DNA of 64,000 nucleotides, taken from assembly GCA_036346205.1 (NCBI GenBank), contig JARFJB010002009.1:7077501-7141500 (forward strand), read 5' to 3'. A program made the translations under genes and the position numbers. Positions 1 to 10,189 of the stretch are shown piece after piece. The DNA is from Vesta saturnalis. Lineage: Eukaryota > Arthropoda > Insecta > Coleoptera > Lampyridae. Under the pieces are notes generated by a model, which saw only the letters and a program-made list of their open reading frames with translations, was not told the origin of the DNA and did no database searches. Position 1 is the first letter of the stretch. The number at the start of each line of letters is the position of its first letter.

Positions 1-41
1 ACTCCTTATCTTTCTTTCCTTTATCATAGATTCTACTACAT

Positions 42-1637
42 TCAGCCAAGTTTTACGCGGCCTACCAGACCCGGCCTTTCCCTAACCTCACCCACATATA
101 TTTGTTTTGTTAATCTTGCGTTGTTCATTCTCTCAATGTGACCAAACCAACGTAATGTACAACTTTTATATCTATCCATCATCGTCTTTTCTTCACCACA
201 CTCGGTCATTATGCATTTATTTTTTATCTTGTCCCTTCTCGTTTTACCACATGTGCTTCTCAGGAATCTCATACCTACGGCATTTATTTTCCTTTTGTGC
301 TTTTTCTGACATACCCATGTCTCACTTGCATACAGTACTGACGGGACGAATATGCCATTATAGATTGCTCGTTTTGCAGCTAGACGCATGCTTTCATTTC
401 TCATTATCGTCCACATACTTCCAATAACTTTCCTTCCAGCATTGACCCAACGTCCAATCTCGCTCTCAATTGTACCATCTGCAGTAAACATTCTACCGAG
501 ATATACCAGCTCGTCCACTTGCTCCACCATTTCATCTTGCAGAGTAAATACTCTACTCTCCTTTCCACCTTCCCGATTGAACACCACAATCTTAGTTTTG
601 TTCACGTTTACCTTTAGGTCCATGCTCTCACAGACTGTATCAAACTTCCTCAGAGCGGTTTGCAGCTCATTCGCACTGTCACTTAATAAGACTGTGTCAT
701 CTGCATACACCAGGAGTCGTACATTTACGTCACCAACCATTACACCATTTGTATCGTTACATGCTTGTCTAACACATTTATCCATGTATATATTGAACAA
801 CCACGTTGACATCACACAGCCTTGTCGCACTCCTTGCTCAATATTAAAGTATTCACTCACACCTCCTCTCACCCTAACACATGCCCGACTACCGTTGTAT
901 ACTGCCCTTATTCCATTTATTAGACCTTTATTTACGCCATATTCATTTAATATTTCCCACAGCTTCTCTCTATTCACTTTGTCATATGCTTTCTCCAGAT
1001 CTACAAACGCACAGTACAACTTCCTTTTACCTTTAAACACTTTTCGATCACCTGCTGGAGAGCAACCATCTGATCGACACATCCTGTCCCTGGCATGAAG
1101 CCACCTTGCGCATCCCACATCTTAGATTGTGTAGTTTCTCGTACTCTTCAATCAGTATTCTTCCAAATACTTTACCAGGTACGCTGAGCAAGCTTATTCC
1201 TCTGTAGTTCTTACAATCACTCTTGTTCCCTTACCTTTATACAATGGTACAATGATCGCGCTCTTCCAATCACTCGGTACTTTTCCACACATAAGGCATA
1301 CATTGAATAATTGACGCAATCTTCGTAAAAGCTTTGTACCACCATACTTGAGCATTTCACCAGTGATTTCATCTACGCCTGCTCCCTTGCCGTTTTTCAA
1401 CCTTCCTACCGTTTTTTCTACCTCAATTATTCCAATATCCTTCTCAGTTTCATTCATCATTTCTTCTATATTCTCCTTATTCAACCCTTCAGTCTTACTT
1501 TTCTTACTACTGTACAGCTTTCCGAAATATTCTTGCCAGCATTTCCTCACTTCACAATCGTCCCATACTATTTCGTTTCTCTCATTCATCACTCCTGCAG
1601 CGTTCTGTTTTGGGCCACGTTTGTATTTTTGACCCAT
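42..1637 (-). pseudogene. LINE reverse transcriptase domain, frameshifted
   Basis: The 358-codon open frame at 42-1118 carries the RT core: CAFVDLEKAYDKVN (domain A), EQGVRQGCVMSTWLF (domain B) and LLVYADDTVLL (domain C; the YADD codons occupy 696-707 on the minus strand). The upstream piece at 1194-1637 holds the approach to the fingers, with SDWKSAIIVPLYKGKG. Between the two, the motif QGGFMPGTGCVDQM reads in another frame (about 1045-1125), so there is a frameshift near 1045-1050. A second frameshift near base 50 ends the frame early: RPRKTWLNVVESMI continues toward base 1 in a different frame. The catalytic aspartates are present, but the disrupted frame means no functional product. It would have performed target-primed reverse transcription of the element's RNA. 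Confidence 0.85.
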
Positions 1638-2115
1638 TTCCAGAAGAGTTTTTTGTTTCCCTCAAAATCATTCTGCATTTTCTCTCCTTCTACAGCCATC
1701 ACTTCCTCTTTACTTATTCTCACTGCCTCCTTCGCTTCTTTGTTTCTTAATCTGTACACCTCATACAATCGTTTCTTCTCTCATTTTTGCAGCAATCATT
1801 GCCATGTACGCATCTTTTTCTTACTTACTGCCTTTTTTACCGACTCATTCCACCAAGCACATTTTTTCTGTCTACCTACAATCACTCTTCCACATATTCG
1901 CACGGCACAATTGACAACAGAGTTTTTCAAGCTTATCCATGCACTTTCAACGTCAGTGTCTTTTATTTGTTCGTTCCACACTGTTTCATTCACATTCAAC
2001 TCTTTATTCACAGCATCTGCGTATTTCATTCTCGCACCATTATCCACTAGTTTGTCAACCCTAATTCTGGACGTTCGCACTACGTTTGCTTTCCTTCTCC
2101 ACACCCACTTTTGCC

Positions 2116-3006
2116 CTAAACACACTCTCGATACCAACCAAAAGTGGTCCGATCCACACTCGCTCCGCGCATTACTTTTGTGTCTTTCACCAGGTTTCTA
2201 AGCCGTTCATCATACACTATCAAGTCTATCATACTTTTAGATTCACCTCTTTGCCATGTATACATATGCACATTTTTATGTTTAAACCACGTATTGGATA
2301 CAAACAGGCTTCTCTCCACACAGATGTTCAGCAGGTGTTCACCGTTCTCATTGGTTCTTTGGTCTCCGAACTTTCCTAGAACGCGTTCACTATGTTCTCT
2401 CTGTACACCCACCCATCCGTTCATATCCCCAATATAATCACTCTTTCGTTTGGCTTACATACGTTCAACACGTTCTCTACTTCATTCCAGAAGTTCTCAC
2501 GCTCCTGGTCTCTTTCTCCATTCACCGGTGCATAGCATGCAATAAGAAAAATTCTTCGAAACTCCACTTTCATTCTAACCCATATTACCCGGGAGATACC
2601 AATTCGTACTGTTTAACACATCTTTTCGCTCTTTCACTTATGATCACCCCAACTCCTTTTGCACCATGCACTTCCGTCTCAACTCCTGACCATAGTGCCA
2701 GGCTGCCATCCTCCATCTCCACAGCATCCTTTCCTTTGCGCTTTGTCTCCGATACACACAGAATATCAAGGTGTCTTTCGTACATTACATTCGCAATTTC
2801 AAATTCTTTACCATGCATACCTCTAACATTCCACGTACCGACTCGCCATTCATTCCTTGCACAGTCGTCAGCAACGGGCCTGTCTGTTTCGACCTTGACC
2901 GCCCCTTGTAGCCAGGTCGATCCGAGGCAATTGTAGTGGTTTCTTGAGTAATATCATACCGAGCAGACCGGTTCCTGCCCCAATCGTGCCCCGAACGATG
3001 TAACAA
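2116..3006 (-). pseudogene. LINE APE-like endonuclease domain, frameshifted
   Basis: Minus-strand pieces at 2785-3006, 2585-2818 and 2116-2424 give the endonuclease that nicks target DNA. Visible motifs are LDILCVSETKRKGKD (the catalytic Glu region), a frame-shifted CYAPVNGERDQERENFW near 2470-2545, and VIILG followed after a shift by DMNGWVG, the usual GDxN motif. Further on, YTWQRGESKSMIDLIVY and TKVMRGASVD match the late part of the fold. At least two frameshifts (one near 2430) separate the parts. The catalytic core looks well conserved otherwise, which implies fairly recent loss of function. The piece at 1796-2137 is the non-catalytic linker to the RT domain. Confidence 0.78.
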
Positions 3007-3130
3007 TCCCTACTAACGGTATCGTCCTACTACCGGACAGTTATGTCTACTGTCACGACATAAAAGCTAGATATAAATAATAGATCGTATACTTACTGTA
3101 TGAATCTCAAAATATACATATACATATACA

Positions 3131-3275
3131 TTTTTTTTTTTTTTCTTACCTGCCCTTCGATCACATCACGCGTTTCTACCATACTGCTCTATACTCGATT
3201 CCTGGATTCCGCGCCCTTCACCGGACTTGCTGGTATTTATTAGCGACCAAATGATTCAATTATTATTTATTTATT

Positions 3276-3328
<53 letters not shown>
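3131..3328. repeat. Poly-T run and (ATTT)n microsatellite
   Basis: A run of 14 T at 3131-3144 and a TTTA/ATTT tetranucleotide tract at about 3261-3328 bracket about 115 bases of unassigned sequence. The poly-T could be the poly(A) tail of a minus-strand retrotransposon fragment lying at 3145-3260, but I recognise nothing in that stretch. Confidence 0.8.
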
Positions 3329-3332
<4 letters not shown>

Positions 3333-4161
3333 TTTTTTTGTAGCTTTTCGAGTTATAGTTATTTCACTGTCATTTAATATTTATTTATCAAATCAGTTTT
3401 ATTGTGGCGAGCCGTGTTACTTAAATAAATATTTTATTAGTTCTCTATGAATTCATCGTTATTGCAACAATGTATACCTGTTCGGGTTCACTCCTTAGAG
3501 AAAAGGTTTACGTTTGCTTTATACTTTTTTTTAAGTTATAGTTTTAACAATCACATGGGTTTAATAGAGCCGTATTTTTCGTACATACTGTAGCGATCCT
3601 AAATGTTATTTCGCGCCTATTTCAACTAAAGAGCCTTTTACTGGTTAGATTATCATTATCTTTGTTTATTATTAATACTAAAACCGCTGGGTATAAAAAC
3701 CTGTTCGAACGCTTACCCTTATTTGATTGATTTAGAAGTTGTCATTTAACATTTATTAACATGTATTTAACTGAAAGCACCGAAATAAAGCTACTTATTT
3801 AACTTAAAAGTACAATAAGCTTTTATGTTTAAATTTTTATTACAAAACAAATTTACAATTTACCTGATTTCTTGTTTTATTGTTTTGCAAGTAAATTGAA
3901 GGTATTTGAATTCAATCGAAAAAAGTAAACTTTTAGAGTAACTTCTTTAAATTTCTTATTTATTAAACGAATATTGCAAAGGAGGTGAAGATGTTAATTA
4001 TTTAACTTGAAACTATGCAACTCTATTCCGTTTACTCGATTCATGTAATATGCAATTTACTATTTTAAATATTATTATTAAGATTTTCAATTTACAATTG
4101 CTGGTGACGCGCCTACCTGCTTTCCTTTGCCTTTACCTGGTTTCTTGTTTTATTATTTGAG

Positions 4162-4165
<4 letters not shown>
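3329..4165. other. Unassigned AT-rich sequence
   Basis: No open frame, TIR or motif that I can support. It lies upstream of the first visible exon of the Trio/Kalirin gene, so it may be intronic. Confidence 0.5.

Positions 4166-4240
<75 letters not shown>
4166..4240. repeat. (TA)n microsatellite, left of MITE-1
   Basis: About 37 uninterrupted TA units. It abuts the truncated left arm of the palindromic element at 4241-5048. Confidence 0.97.
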
Positions 4241-4243
<3 letters not shown>

Positions 4244-5046
4244 AGTCTTCATTTGCATTTTTCCTATCTGTCTTCGTTATGGAGTTATCGGCCTTCAAAC
4301 TCCGAAGTTAAAAATTGAATTTCAAGGATAATTTTTAAACCGCTTCTTTCATTACCATGAAATTTAGACACCCTATCTACCTCCTAGAAAGGAATTTTTA
4401 ACACTTAACTGGAATTCATTGTACCTTTATTGTACATGTAAAGCCAAAATTAAGATTCTAAATTAACACAATTTTGACAGTATTGACAATTTTTTCTGTA
4501 GTAGTTTCATTCCCCTATCATTTAGCACAAAAAAGGTACTCTTATTAAATTATTAAATCCATTAAATGCATGTCTGCATACTCCTCATTAGTAAATGCCT
4601 CCATATCTCTACTACAGTTTTAGCGGTATTAACTTTTTTCAGTTTTTATTAACCGATTTACATCAACAATGACAGTAATTTCCATAACAATAGAGAAACG
4701 TCACTTACAAAATGTTTATAGATTGTTTTTTTATTTAGAATTTACGTTTTAAATAAAATAGTATTTTCCAAACCGTTCGAAACTTAATTTTGACTTTACC
4801 TGTACAATAAAGCTATAATGAATTCCAGTTAAGTATCAAAAAATGCCTTTCTATGAGGTAGTTAGGGTGTCTAAATTTTATAGGAATGAAAGAAGCGGTT
4901 TAAAAATTGTCATTGAAATTCAAACTTCTGACTTTAAAGGCCGATAACTACATGATAGGAAAAAAAATTGAAATGAAGACTAGGGTTATTTTGAGTCCCT
5001 CTTTACGTCCTAGCAGTTTTGACCACACCTTTCTGGACACCCTATA

Positions 5047-5048
<2 letters not shown>
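4241..5048. mobile_element. MITE-1: palindromic mariner-type MITE with a truncated left arm
   Basis: The left arm begins CCTAGTCTTCATTTGC at 4241 and is mirrored by GAAATGAAGACTAGG near 4976-4985. The arms stay complementary for a few hundred bases toward a centre near 4610 (for example AAACCGCTTCTTTCAT against ATGAAAGAAGCGGTTT, and TGGAATTCATTG against AATGAATTCCAG). The right arm has about 60 extra outer bases ending GGACACCCTATATGATATA, a typical mariner-type tip; the left arm lacks them and joins the TA tract directly. There is no coding capacity, so it is non-autonomous and would need a transposase in trans. Confidence 0.75.

Positions 5049-5097
<49 letters not shown>
5049..5097. repeat. 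(TA)n microsatellite between MITE-1 and mariner C
   Basis: About 24 TA units between the right end of MITE-1 and the left TIR of the mariner-like element at 5096-6479. Confidence 0.97.
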
Positions 5098-5101
<4 letters not shown>

Positions 5102-6476
5102 TTCTATAAAAGAACTCCGGGGTTTTAAAAATTCATATATTAATAACTGTAGAAGATGCAGAAATGTAATTAATATCTCCGAAACGATTAGCTCATCAAG
5201 TTTTACTCATACCAATTGGGAATGTTTTAATCAACAGTTGGTAGCGCTGCGGAGCGTTGATCTTGAAACAAGGTAGCGGCTGTCAGTGACTCAGTCCCGT
5301 CTGGATTGCCGCGCTATGGCGACGCCGCAACAAAAAGCTCAATGCGTTATTTGGCTTATAGAAACTAATTCTGTTGTTACTGTACAAAGAAACTTTCGAC
5401 GTAATTACGGTGTAGATCCGCCTATGGACAAAACAATTCGCCAATGGTTAAGTGCTGCTTTCAAGGAAACAGGAAGTGTTTTAAAACAAAAGTCAACGGG
5501 TAGGCCGCGTGTGTCACAAGTGAATGAGGACAGAATCTGAGCTTCATACCTTCGAAGCCCTAAGAAATCGTTAACAAGACGCAGTCTGGAGTTGATTACG
5601 AGATCAACGGTTCATAAGGTAATTCATAAAAGACTTCGTTTAACTGCTTACAAGATCCAACTGTTACACCACATTAAACCGGCAGATAAGATTAAGAGAT
5701 TTGACTTTGCTGTTTCTATGCTACACAAAATTGAAGAAAATAATGATTTTTAAAACTGTTATTTTCAGTGATGAAGCTACTTTTCATGTGAACGGGACTG
5801 TAAACAGACATAATTGCAGAATATGGGGTTCGCAGCCGCCCCATGAGTTTATTGAGTATGAACGTGGCACGCCCAAAGTGAATGTTTGGTGTGGCCTTAT
5901 GCATGATAGAGTCATAGGTCCTTTCATTTTTGTTGAAAGGAATATCAATGGTGATGTCTATTGTGACATGTTAGAGGAGTATGTTTTCCTCAGTTAGATG
6001 ACATTGAGGTGGAGAAGGGTTTAGTCCACTTCCAACAAGATGGGGCACTGTCACACTTTAGTATGTGTGTGCGTGAGGCACTTGACGGTCGACTAGGCAA
6101 CAGATGGATTGGAAGAGAAGGACCTATTCCATGGCCTCCAAGGAGCCCTGACATGACTCCGTTGGACTTTTTCTTCTGGGGGTATATCAAGAATCTTGTG
6201 TATGCGGAGAAAATCCGTGATGTTGGCCATCTCAGGGAACGAATAATCAATTGCGTGGCAACCGTCCCCCCAGACATGCTGGCCAGGACATGGGAAGAGA
6301 TTGAATACCGTTACGATGTGTGCCGCGCCGCTAACGGGGCTCATATTGAACTGTATTAATACGTAAAAAAAAACTTGAAAATGCAACCTTTCCAATAATG
6401 TATAAAACATTTATATACGTTTTTTTCTTCATTAAAATATTATGCCTCAAAATCCCGGAGTTCTTTTATAGAAACC

Positions 6477-6479
<3 letters not shown>
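5096..6479 (+). mobile_element. Mariner C: mariner-like element inside (TA)n
   Basis: The terminal inverted repeats read GGGTTTCTATAAAAGAACTC from 5098 and the reverse complement at 6456-6477. The right tip is CAGGG next to TA. The left tip reads TAGGG, consistent with one C-to-T change at 5096. Both ends abut long TA tracts, so the TA target duplication is hidden in the microsatellite. The 1.38-kb length and the encoded DDD transposase fit a full-length element. Confidence 0.9.
5316..6359 (+). pseudogene. Mariner-like transposase, one stop and two frameshifts
   Basis: Likely start ATG 5316 (MATPQQKAQCVIWLIETN), an N-terminal helix-turn-helix of the type found in many insect mariner-like proteins (DUF4817-like). 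The catalytic domain follows: VIFSDEATFHVNG holds the first Asp, VHFQQDGALSHF the second, and WPPRSPDMTPLDFFFWGY the third. The second and third aspartates have 36 residues between them, not the 34 of classical mariner. Defects are TGA at 5538-5540, a frameshift in a T-run near 5750, and another near 5990 before QLDDIEVEKG. The protein would have cut and pasted the element at TA sites, but this copy is dead. The open frame begins upstream at a GTG (5286); I prefer the ATG by family resemblance. Confidence 0.88.

Positions 6480-6538
<59 letters not shown>
6480..6538. repeat. (TA)n microsatellite, right flank of mariner C
   Basis: About 29 TA units directly next to the right TIR. The following 6539-6780 is unassigned and contains a small stem-loop (ACTTTCTCTT at 6541 against AAGAGAAAGT at 6575). 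Confidence 0.96.
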
Positions 6539-6541
<3 letters not shown>

Positions 6542-6782
6542 CTTTCTCTTGCTTTCCTCGGTTTCGTGTAAAAAGAGAAAGTAAGCAGTATTAAAACCTT
6601 TACACCTGACGGAGAACAGTTTTGTTCGAGTAACACGAGCAACGAAAAGAAGGCTTGAGAATGGCCAGTGAGATTTGCTCGAAGCGTCGTCGAGAAGAAG
6701 GAGGAAGAAAGACGTGGGATAATACCCGGAGGAACCGAATATCATACCAAACCCGCGGAAACTTAAAATTAAACATATGTGT

Positions 6783-6811
6783 GTATGTATGTATGTAGGT
6801 ATGTATGTATG

Positions 6812-6849
<38 letters not shown>
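6783..6849. repeat. (GTAT)n passing into (TA)n, left flank of mariner D
   Basis: GTAT units at 6783-6817 grade into TA units to 6849, next to the CAGGGTTATTAC tip of the following element. Confidence 0.95.
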
Positions 6850-6852
<3 letters not shown>

Positions 6853-8141
6853 GGTTATTACAAATGATGTTCATGATTTCAAGTGCACATAAATCTAGTT
6901 TTATTTATCATACAAAAAAATAAAATGGTTACATTTTAAGAAAAACTTAAAAAGTTTCATCCCAGGTGCTAAGAATTATAAATGTTCCATATGGGAACGG
7001 GGAATCCCTTGTGATAGGACAGATGTTAAGCGTGTAATCAAGCTCTTGCCATACTTCGTTAAGAGTGTTCAGGTCGATTTTTTCGATAGCTCTGGTAATC
7101 CGTTGTTGGATCTAAGGTATGATTTTTGGTGGTGTATACACTTTATGTTTGATGTATCCTCACAAGAAAAAATCACAGGGGGTCTGGAGATCTTGGAGGC
7201 CAGTTCAAGAGTGCACCATCACTTGGATCTGGATGGCCGATTCATCTGCCAGGCAGCCGATTTTGAAGTCCAGAATGAAGTTTATGGATTCTTGTTCTAA
7301 TTTCGGTAGAAGCCATTCCGTCATCATGTCCAAGATTTATTCCATTTATTGTTTGTCCAACAAAGAAAAAAGGTCCGTACACTTTGTTGTAAATGATAGT
7401 ACAAGACAGATTAACTTGCGGAGAGTCGTGTAAGTGCTCGATGTAGGTGTGTGGGTTCTCCGAGCTCACATTATGACATTATGTCTGTTCACGTTACCAC
7501 ACAAGTGGGATGTGGCTTCATCACTAAAGACTAAACATTTTACATAGTTTTAATTTTCCATCAAGGCCTACATGTTCTCACAAAAAGAAAGTCTTAGAAC
7601 TTTGTCATTTGGTTTTAATGCTTGAACAAGCTGAAGTTTGTAAGGCTTGAAATTTATACGTTTACGTAAAATTTTCCAAACTGTTGGCTGTGGTATACTA
7701 AGCCGTCTGTTGTATTTAACAGTAGATTTCTATGGACTACGCGTAAACTTTCCTTACCTGCTCTACAGCGTCATTGCTTACTGACAGCCTTCCAGTTGAT
7801 TTCTTTTTACAAATACACCAATTTCTCTTAAAATTCAAGTACCACTTGCGAATAGAGTGATTGCTAGGAGGACATTCATTAAATTTGGTTCTAAAGTGAC
7901 GTTGCACACTAATAACTGATTGGTTGATGTGATAATCCAAAACATAAAATGCTTTCCTGTCTTCAAATTCAGCCATTACACAATTGACAACAATTGACTT
8001 TAACAAACAGCTGATACGTACATAAATCAATGTAAACAAAACTTTAGTTTTTCTTTGCAGTGGTACCAACTGAAACGGTCTTAAAACAGGTTAATCCAGT
8101 AATATTTATAATTGAAATCGGGAACATCATTTGTAATAACC

Positions 8142-8144
<3 letters not shown>
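6850..8144 (-). mobile_element. Mariner D: second mariner-like element inside (TA)n
   Basis: TIRs of at least 23 bp: CAGGGTTATTACAAATGATG at 6850 and its reverse complement ending at 8144. TA tracts lie on both sides. Length is 1.3 kb with a minus-strand transposase relic, so it is a full-length but decayed element. Its TIR differs from that of mariner C, so this is an independent family or subfamily and an independent insertion. Confidence 0.9.
6960..7976 (-). pseudogene. Mariner-like transposase relic of mariner D
   Basis: The N-terminal part is intact from the likely ATG at 7976 (MAEFEDRKAFYVLDYHINQS, then VISVQRHFRTKFNECPPSNH), the same helix-turn-helix type as in mariner C. The catalytic part is broken. 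A VFSDEATSHL-like first-Asp region lies near 7500-7540. A piece at 7242-7469 carries YNKVYGPFFFVGQTINGI, and the third-Asp region WPPRSPD (about 7185-7205) runs into a stop after a small deletion, with CDFFLWGYIKHKVYTPP-like sequence beyond it. The protein end lies near 6965. Nonfunctional. Confidence 0.78.

Positions 8145-8204
<60 letters not shown>
8145..8204. repeat. (TA)n microsatellite, right flank of mariner D
   Basis: About 30 TA units ending at 8204, directly next to the right TIR. Confidence 0.96.
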
Positions 8205-8208
<4 letters not shown>

Positions 8209-9779
8209 ATCAACAAAAAACAAGAAAATAGTTGACAGTAGAACGTGAAGTGAGTTCAAGCTGATTTATTAGTATTTACTATTGTAAAAATTTAAGAAAA
8301 AATATCAGATGATTCGCTTAGATTTCAAAGTGTAAATCTGTCCCAAAAAAATCTCCTACCGCTGCGAACCTGCCGTAGCGAATTGGCCACGGCGAAACGT
8401 CCTAGACGCAAAAAAAAGTATCAGTAAAAAAAATAGTTCAAAAAATAAAGGGAGGCAACGGAAAGTTAAGAAACGTTCTTGCATATTGCCTTTACGTTAC
8501 AGGGCGCTTTTCAGAAATCGAGCACGTCTGATTCATGATGTGTTATTTTTTCACGAAAGTCGGAATTTGAATATAAATCTTATTCGCCCTATTTTACGAC
8601 GGATAACACAGTATTAAGCGTATCTTAATGAAAGCTTTCTTAATCCATAACACAGAAAAAACTAATTAGCATAAATTACCATCAAAGACAAATTGAATAA
8701 TGTCGTATACTTTTATGGCAATACTTACGTTTAGGTCTTTGCGTTATAGGCTTATCAGAGCGTACTCTAAAATGAACAAAACCCACAAAATAAGCCCCGT
8801 ACCTTTTTATTTGTGGTCGTTGCACTATACTTGATTTTTTACCTGACACACGAAACGTATTGAAACAAAACAGACTATAGCATCTAGAACGAGTTTGAAA
8901 ATTTTAAGAAGGGTATAGGGCAATGGCTTGCTCTATTTAAAACATTTAAGATTTACAAACAAAAACTTTAATACAGTAGATTGATAGGTCTCTATAATTC
9001 TATTATACTATTTTTATTCTCAACTTTAAACAAATACCGCTGAATACATTATTCAGTGCTAAGCCAGAGTAACACCATTAACGTACCCGATAGTTACCGA
9101 ATCGAATGCCATTCCATAGATTGAATGTAAAGGTTAAGTAGTCTAGATAGATACAGTAGACAAACAGGAACTTAACGATGATAGTATGTTTATTTTCAAT
9201 CTAATGTCAGTTATTTCCTCACACATTTTCCGTAATTTCATAGGTAAGTTTTCTCAACTTTGTCGAGTAACTTGCTTTGTATTTTTGGACACGCCAATTT
9301 TTCTGCATCCGTCGTCCGACTGACTATCGCGGAAATATCCTAAAAAATAGGCTAATTGTAATAATGTGATGGCCTTGTTTCTATATTCAGTATTTCGTCT
9401 ATAACCTTACGTAATATATTTTACAGTAATAAAAGTGGCGTGCGATTAATTATCTTCAATTATATCAAACCGTATTCTACTGAAATCATTAACATAAGTA
9501 CTGTTTACCTAAATTGTGAAAATAATAAATAAATTATGCTCATTTAAGGTATGCATTTATATATAATTTTGTACCAACAGGTAGAACTTTCAAGGTTACC
9601 ATAGAAAGTGTGATTATTCATCTCTAAAACAAATTTAAATTTAACAAACAGCTATGTAAACATTCAGCCATTATTTTTATATCTACATACATCATAGCAA
9701 TGATTTATATGAAAAAATAAATTTAGATGTTCGACGTAGTAGTTTCTGCACGCATCGCTAAACTTGTGATTATTTACAG
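8205..9779. other. Non-coding sequence, probable intron of the Trio/Kalirin gene
   Basis: No ORF or repeat that I can support. It ends in a 3' splice site (TTATTTACAG at 9770-9779) before the first visible exon. Confidence 0.5.
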
Positions 9780-10189
9780 GTACCTCCCGATATGGGTAAT
9801 AAAACATCGGTATCAGAAGGAGAAGATGATGAGGAAAGGGCAGTATCGTTAAGAGGGATTACGTCAATTGCACCACCAGAATTCACGAATGGAGGTGGTG
9901 AAGAAGCTGATGATGAAGTTGAATTACCACCACCTATGAAACCTATACAAGAACCAATATTAGTGACAACAGGCCCTCCTGGCGTACCTACAATTGATGA
10001 GAATTCCTGTAAAAGAGTAAGTATGAATTTATAAATGCAATTGATGTAATAATCAAAAAAGCATGATTAACTCGATGTAAGTAATTAATTTTATGTCACC
10101 TACAGGTGTCTAGTTTAACACTCAAGTCGTTGGAAGGTGCTACTTCTGCAGATTTGGCAGAGATTGAGCAAATTGTTAAGGAAAGAATG
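9780..10189 (+). CDS. trio: Trio/Kalirin linker exons before GEF2
   Basis: Exon 9780-10016 (79 codons, phase 0 at both ends) starts VPPDMGNKTSVSEGEDDEE and contains VELPPPMKPIQEP, a segment type found between the first SH3 and second DH of Trio proteins. Exon 10106-10189 adds 28 codons, VSSLTLKSLEGATSADL then AEIEQIVKERM. The ATG at 9792 is internal: the frame is open back to the acceptor AG at 9778-9779. Reading through the donor at 10190 meets a stop after 14 codons, so a splice is needed. An internal promoter using ATG 9792 cannot be excluded from sequence. Confidence 0.8.

Larger units (their letters stand above)
1..3010 (-). mobile_element. Non-LTR retrotransposon (RTE-like LINE), runs off the left edge
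   Basis: Reading the minus strand from about 3010 down to 1 gives, in order, an APE-type endonuclease, a linker and a reverse transcriptase, which is the order of a LINE ORF2. The 3' end lies outside the window, because RT C-terminal sequence still translates in a shifted frame up to base 1. Frameshifts and stops split the ORF into at least five pieces, so this copy is dead but young enough to read throughout. The RTE-like placement rests on the general look of the RT and endonuclease and is not firm; another APE-endonuclease clade is possible. The 5' boundary near 3010-3100 is a guess from where coding similarity stops. No target-site duplication could be seen because one end is missing. Confidence 0.85.

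Noticed and set aside
107..1098. Plus-strand open frames over the left LINE
   Set aside because: They are antisense shadows of the minus-strand reverse transcriptase, which has YADD and other RT motifs.
3261..3328. CRISPR-like or regulatory tandem array
   Set aside because: It is a simple ATTT microsatellite without spacers; nothing in the window resembles a CRISPR array.
4127..5276. Open frames with long Tyr-Ile repeats
   Set aside because: They are translations of (TA)n microsatellites and have no protein features.
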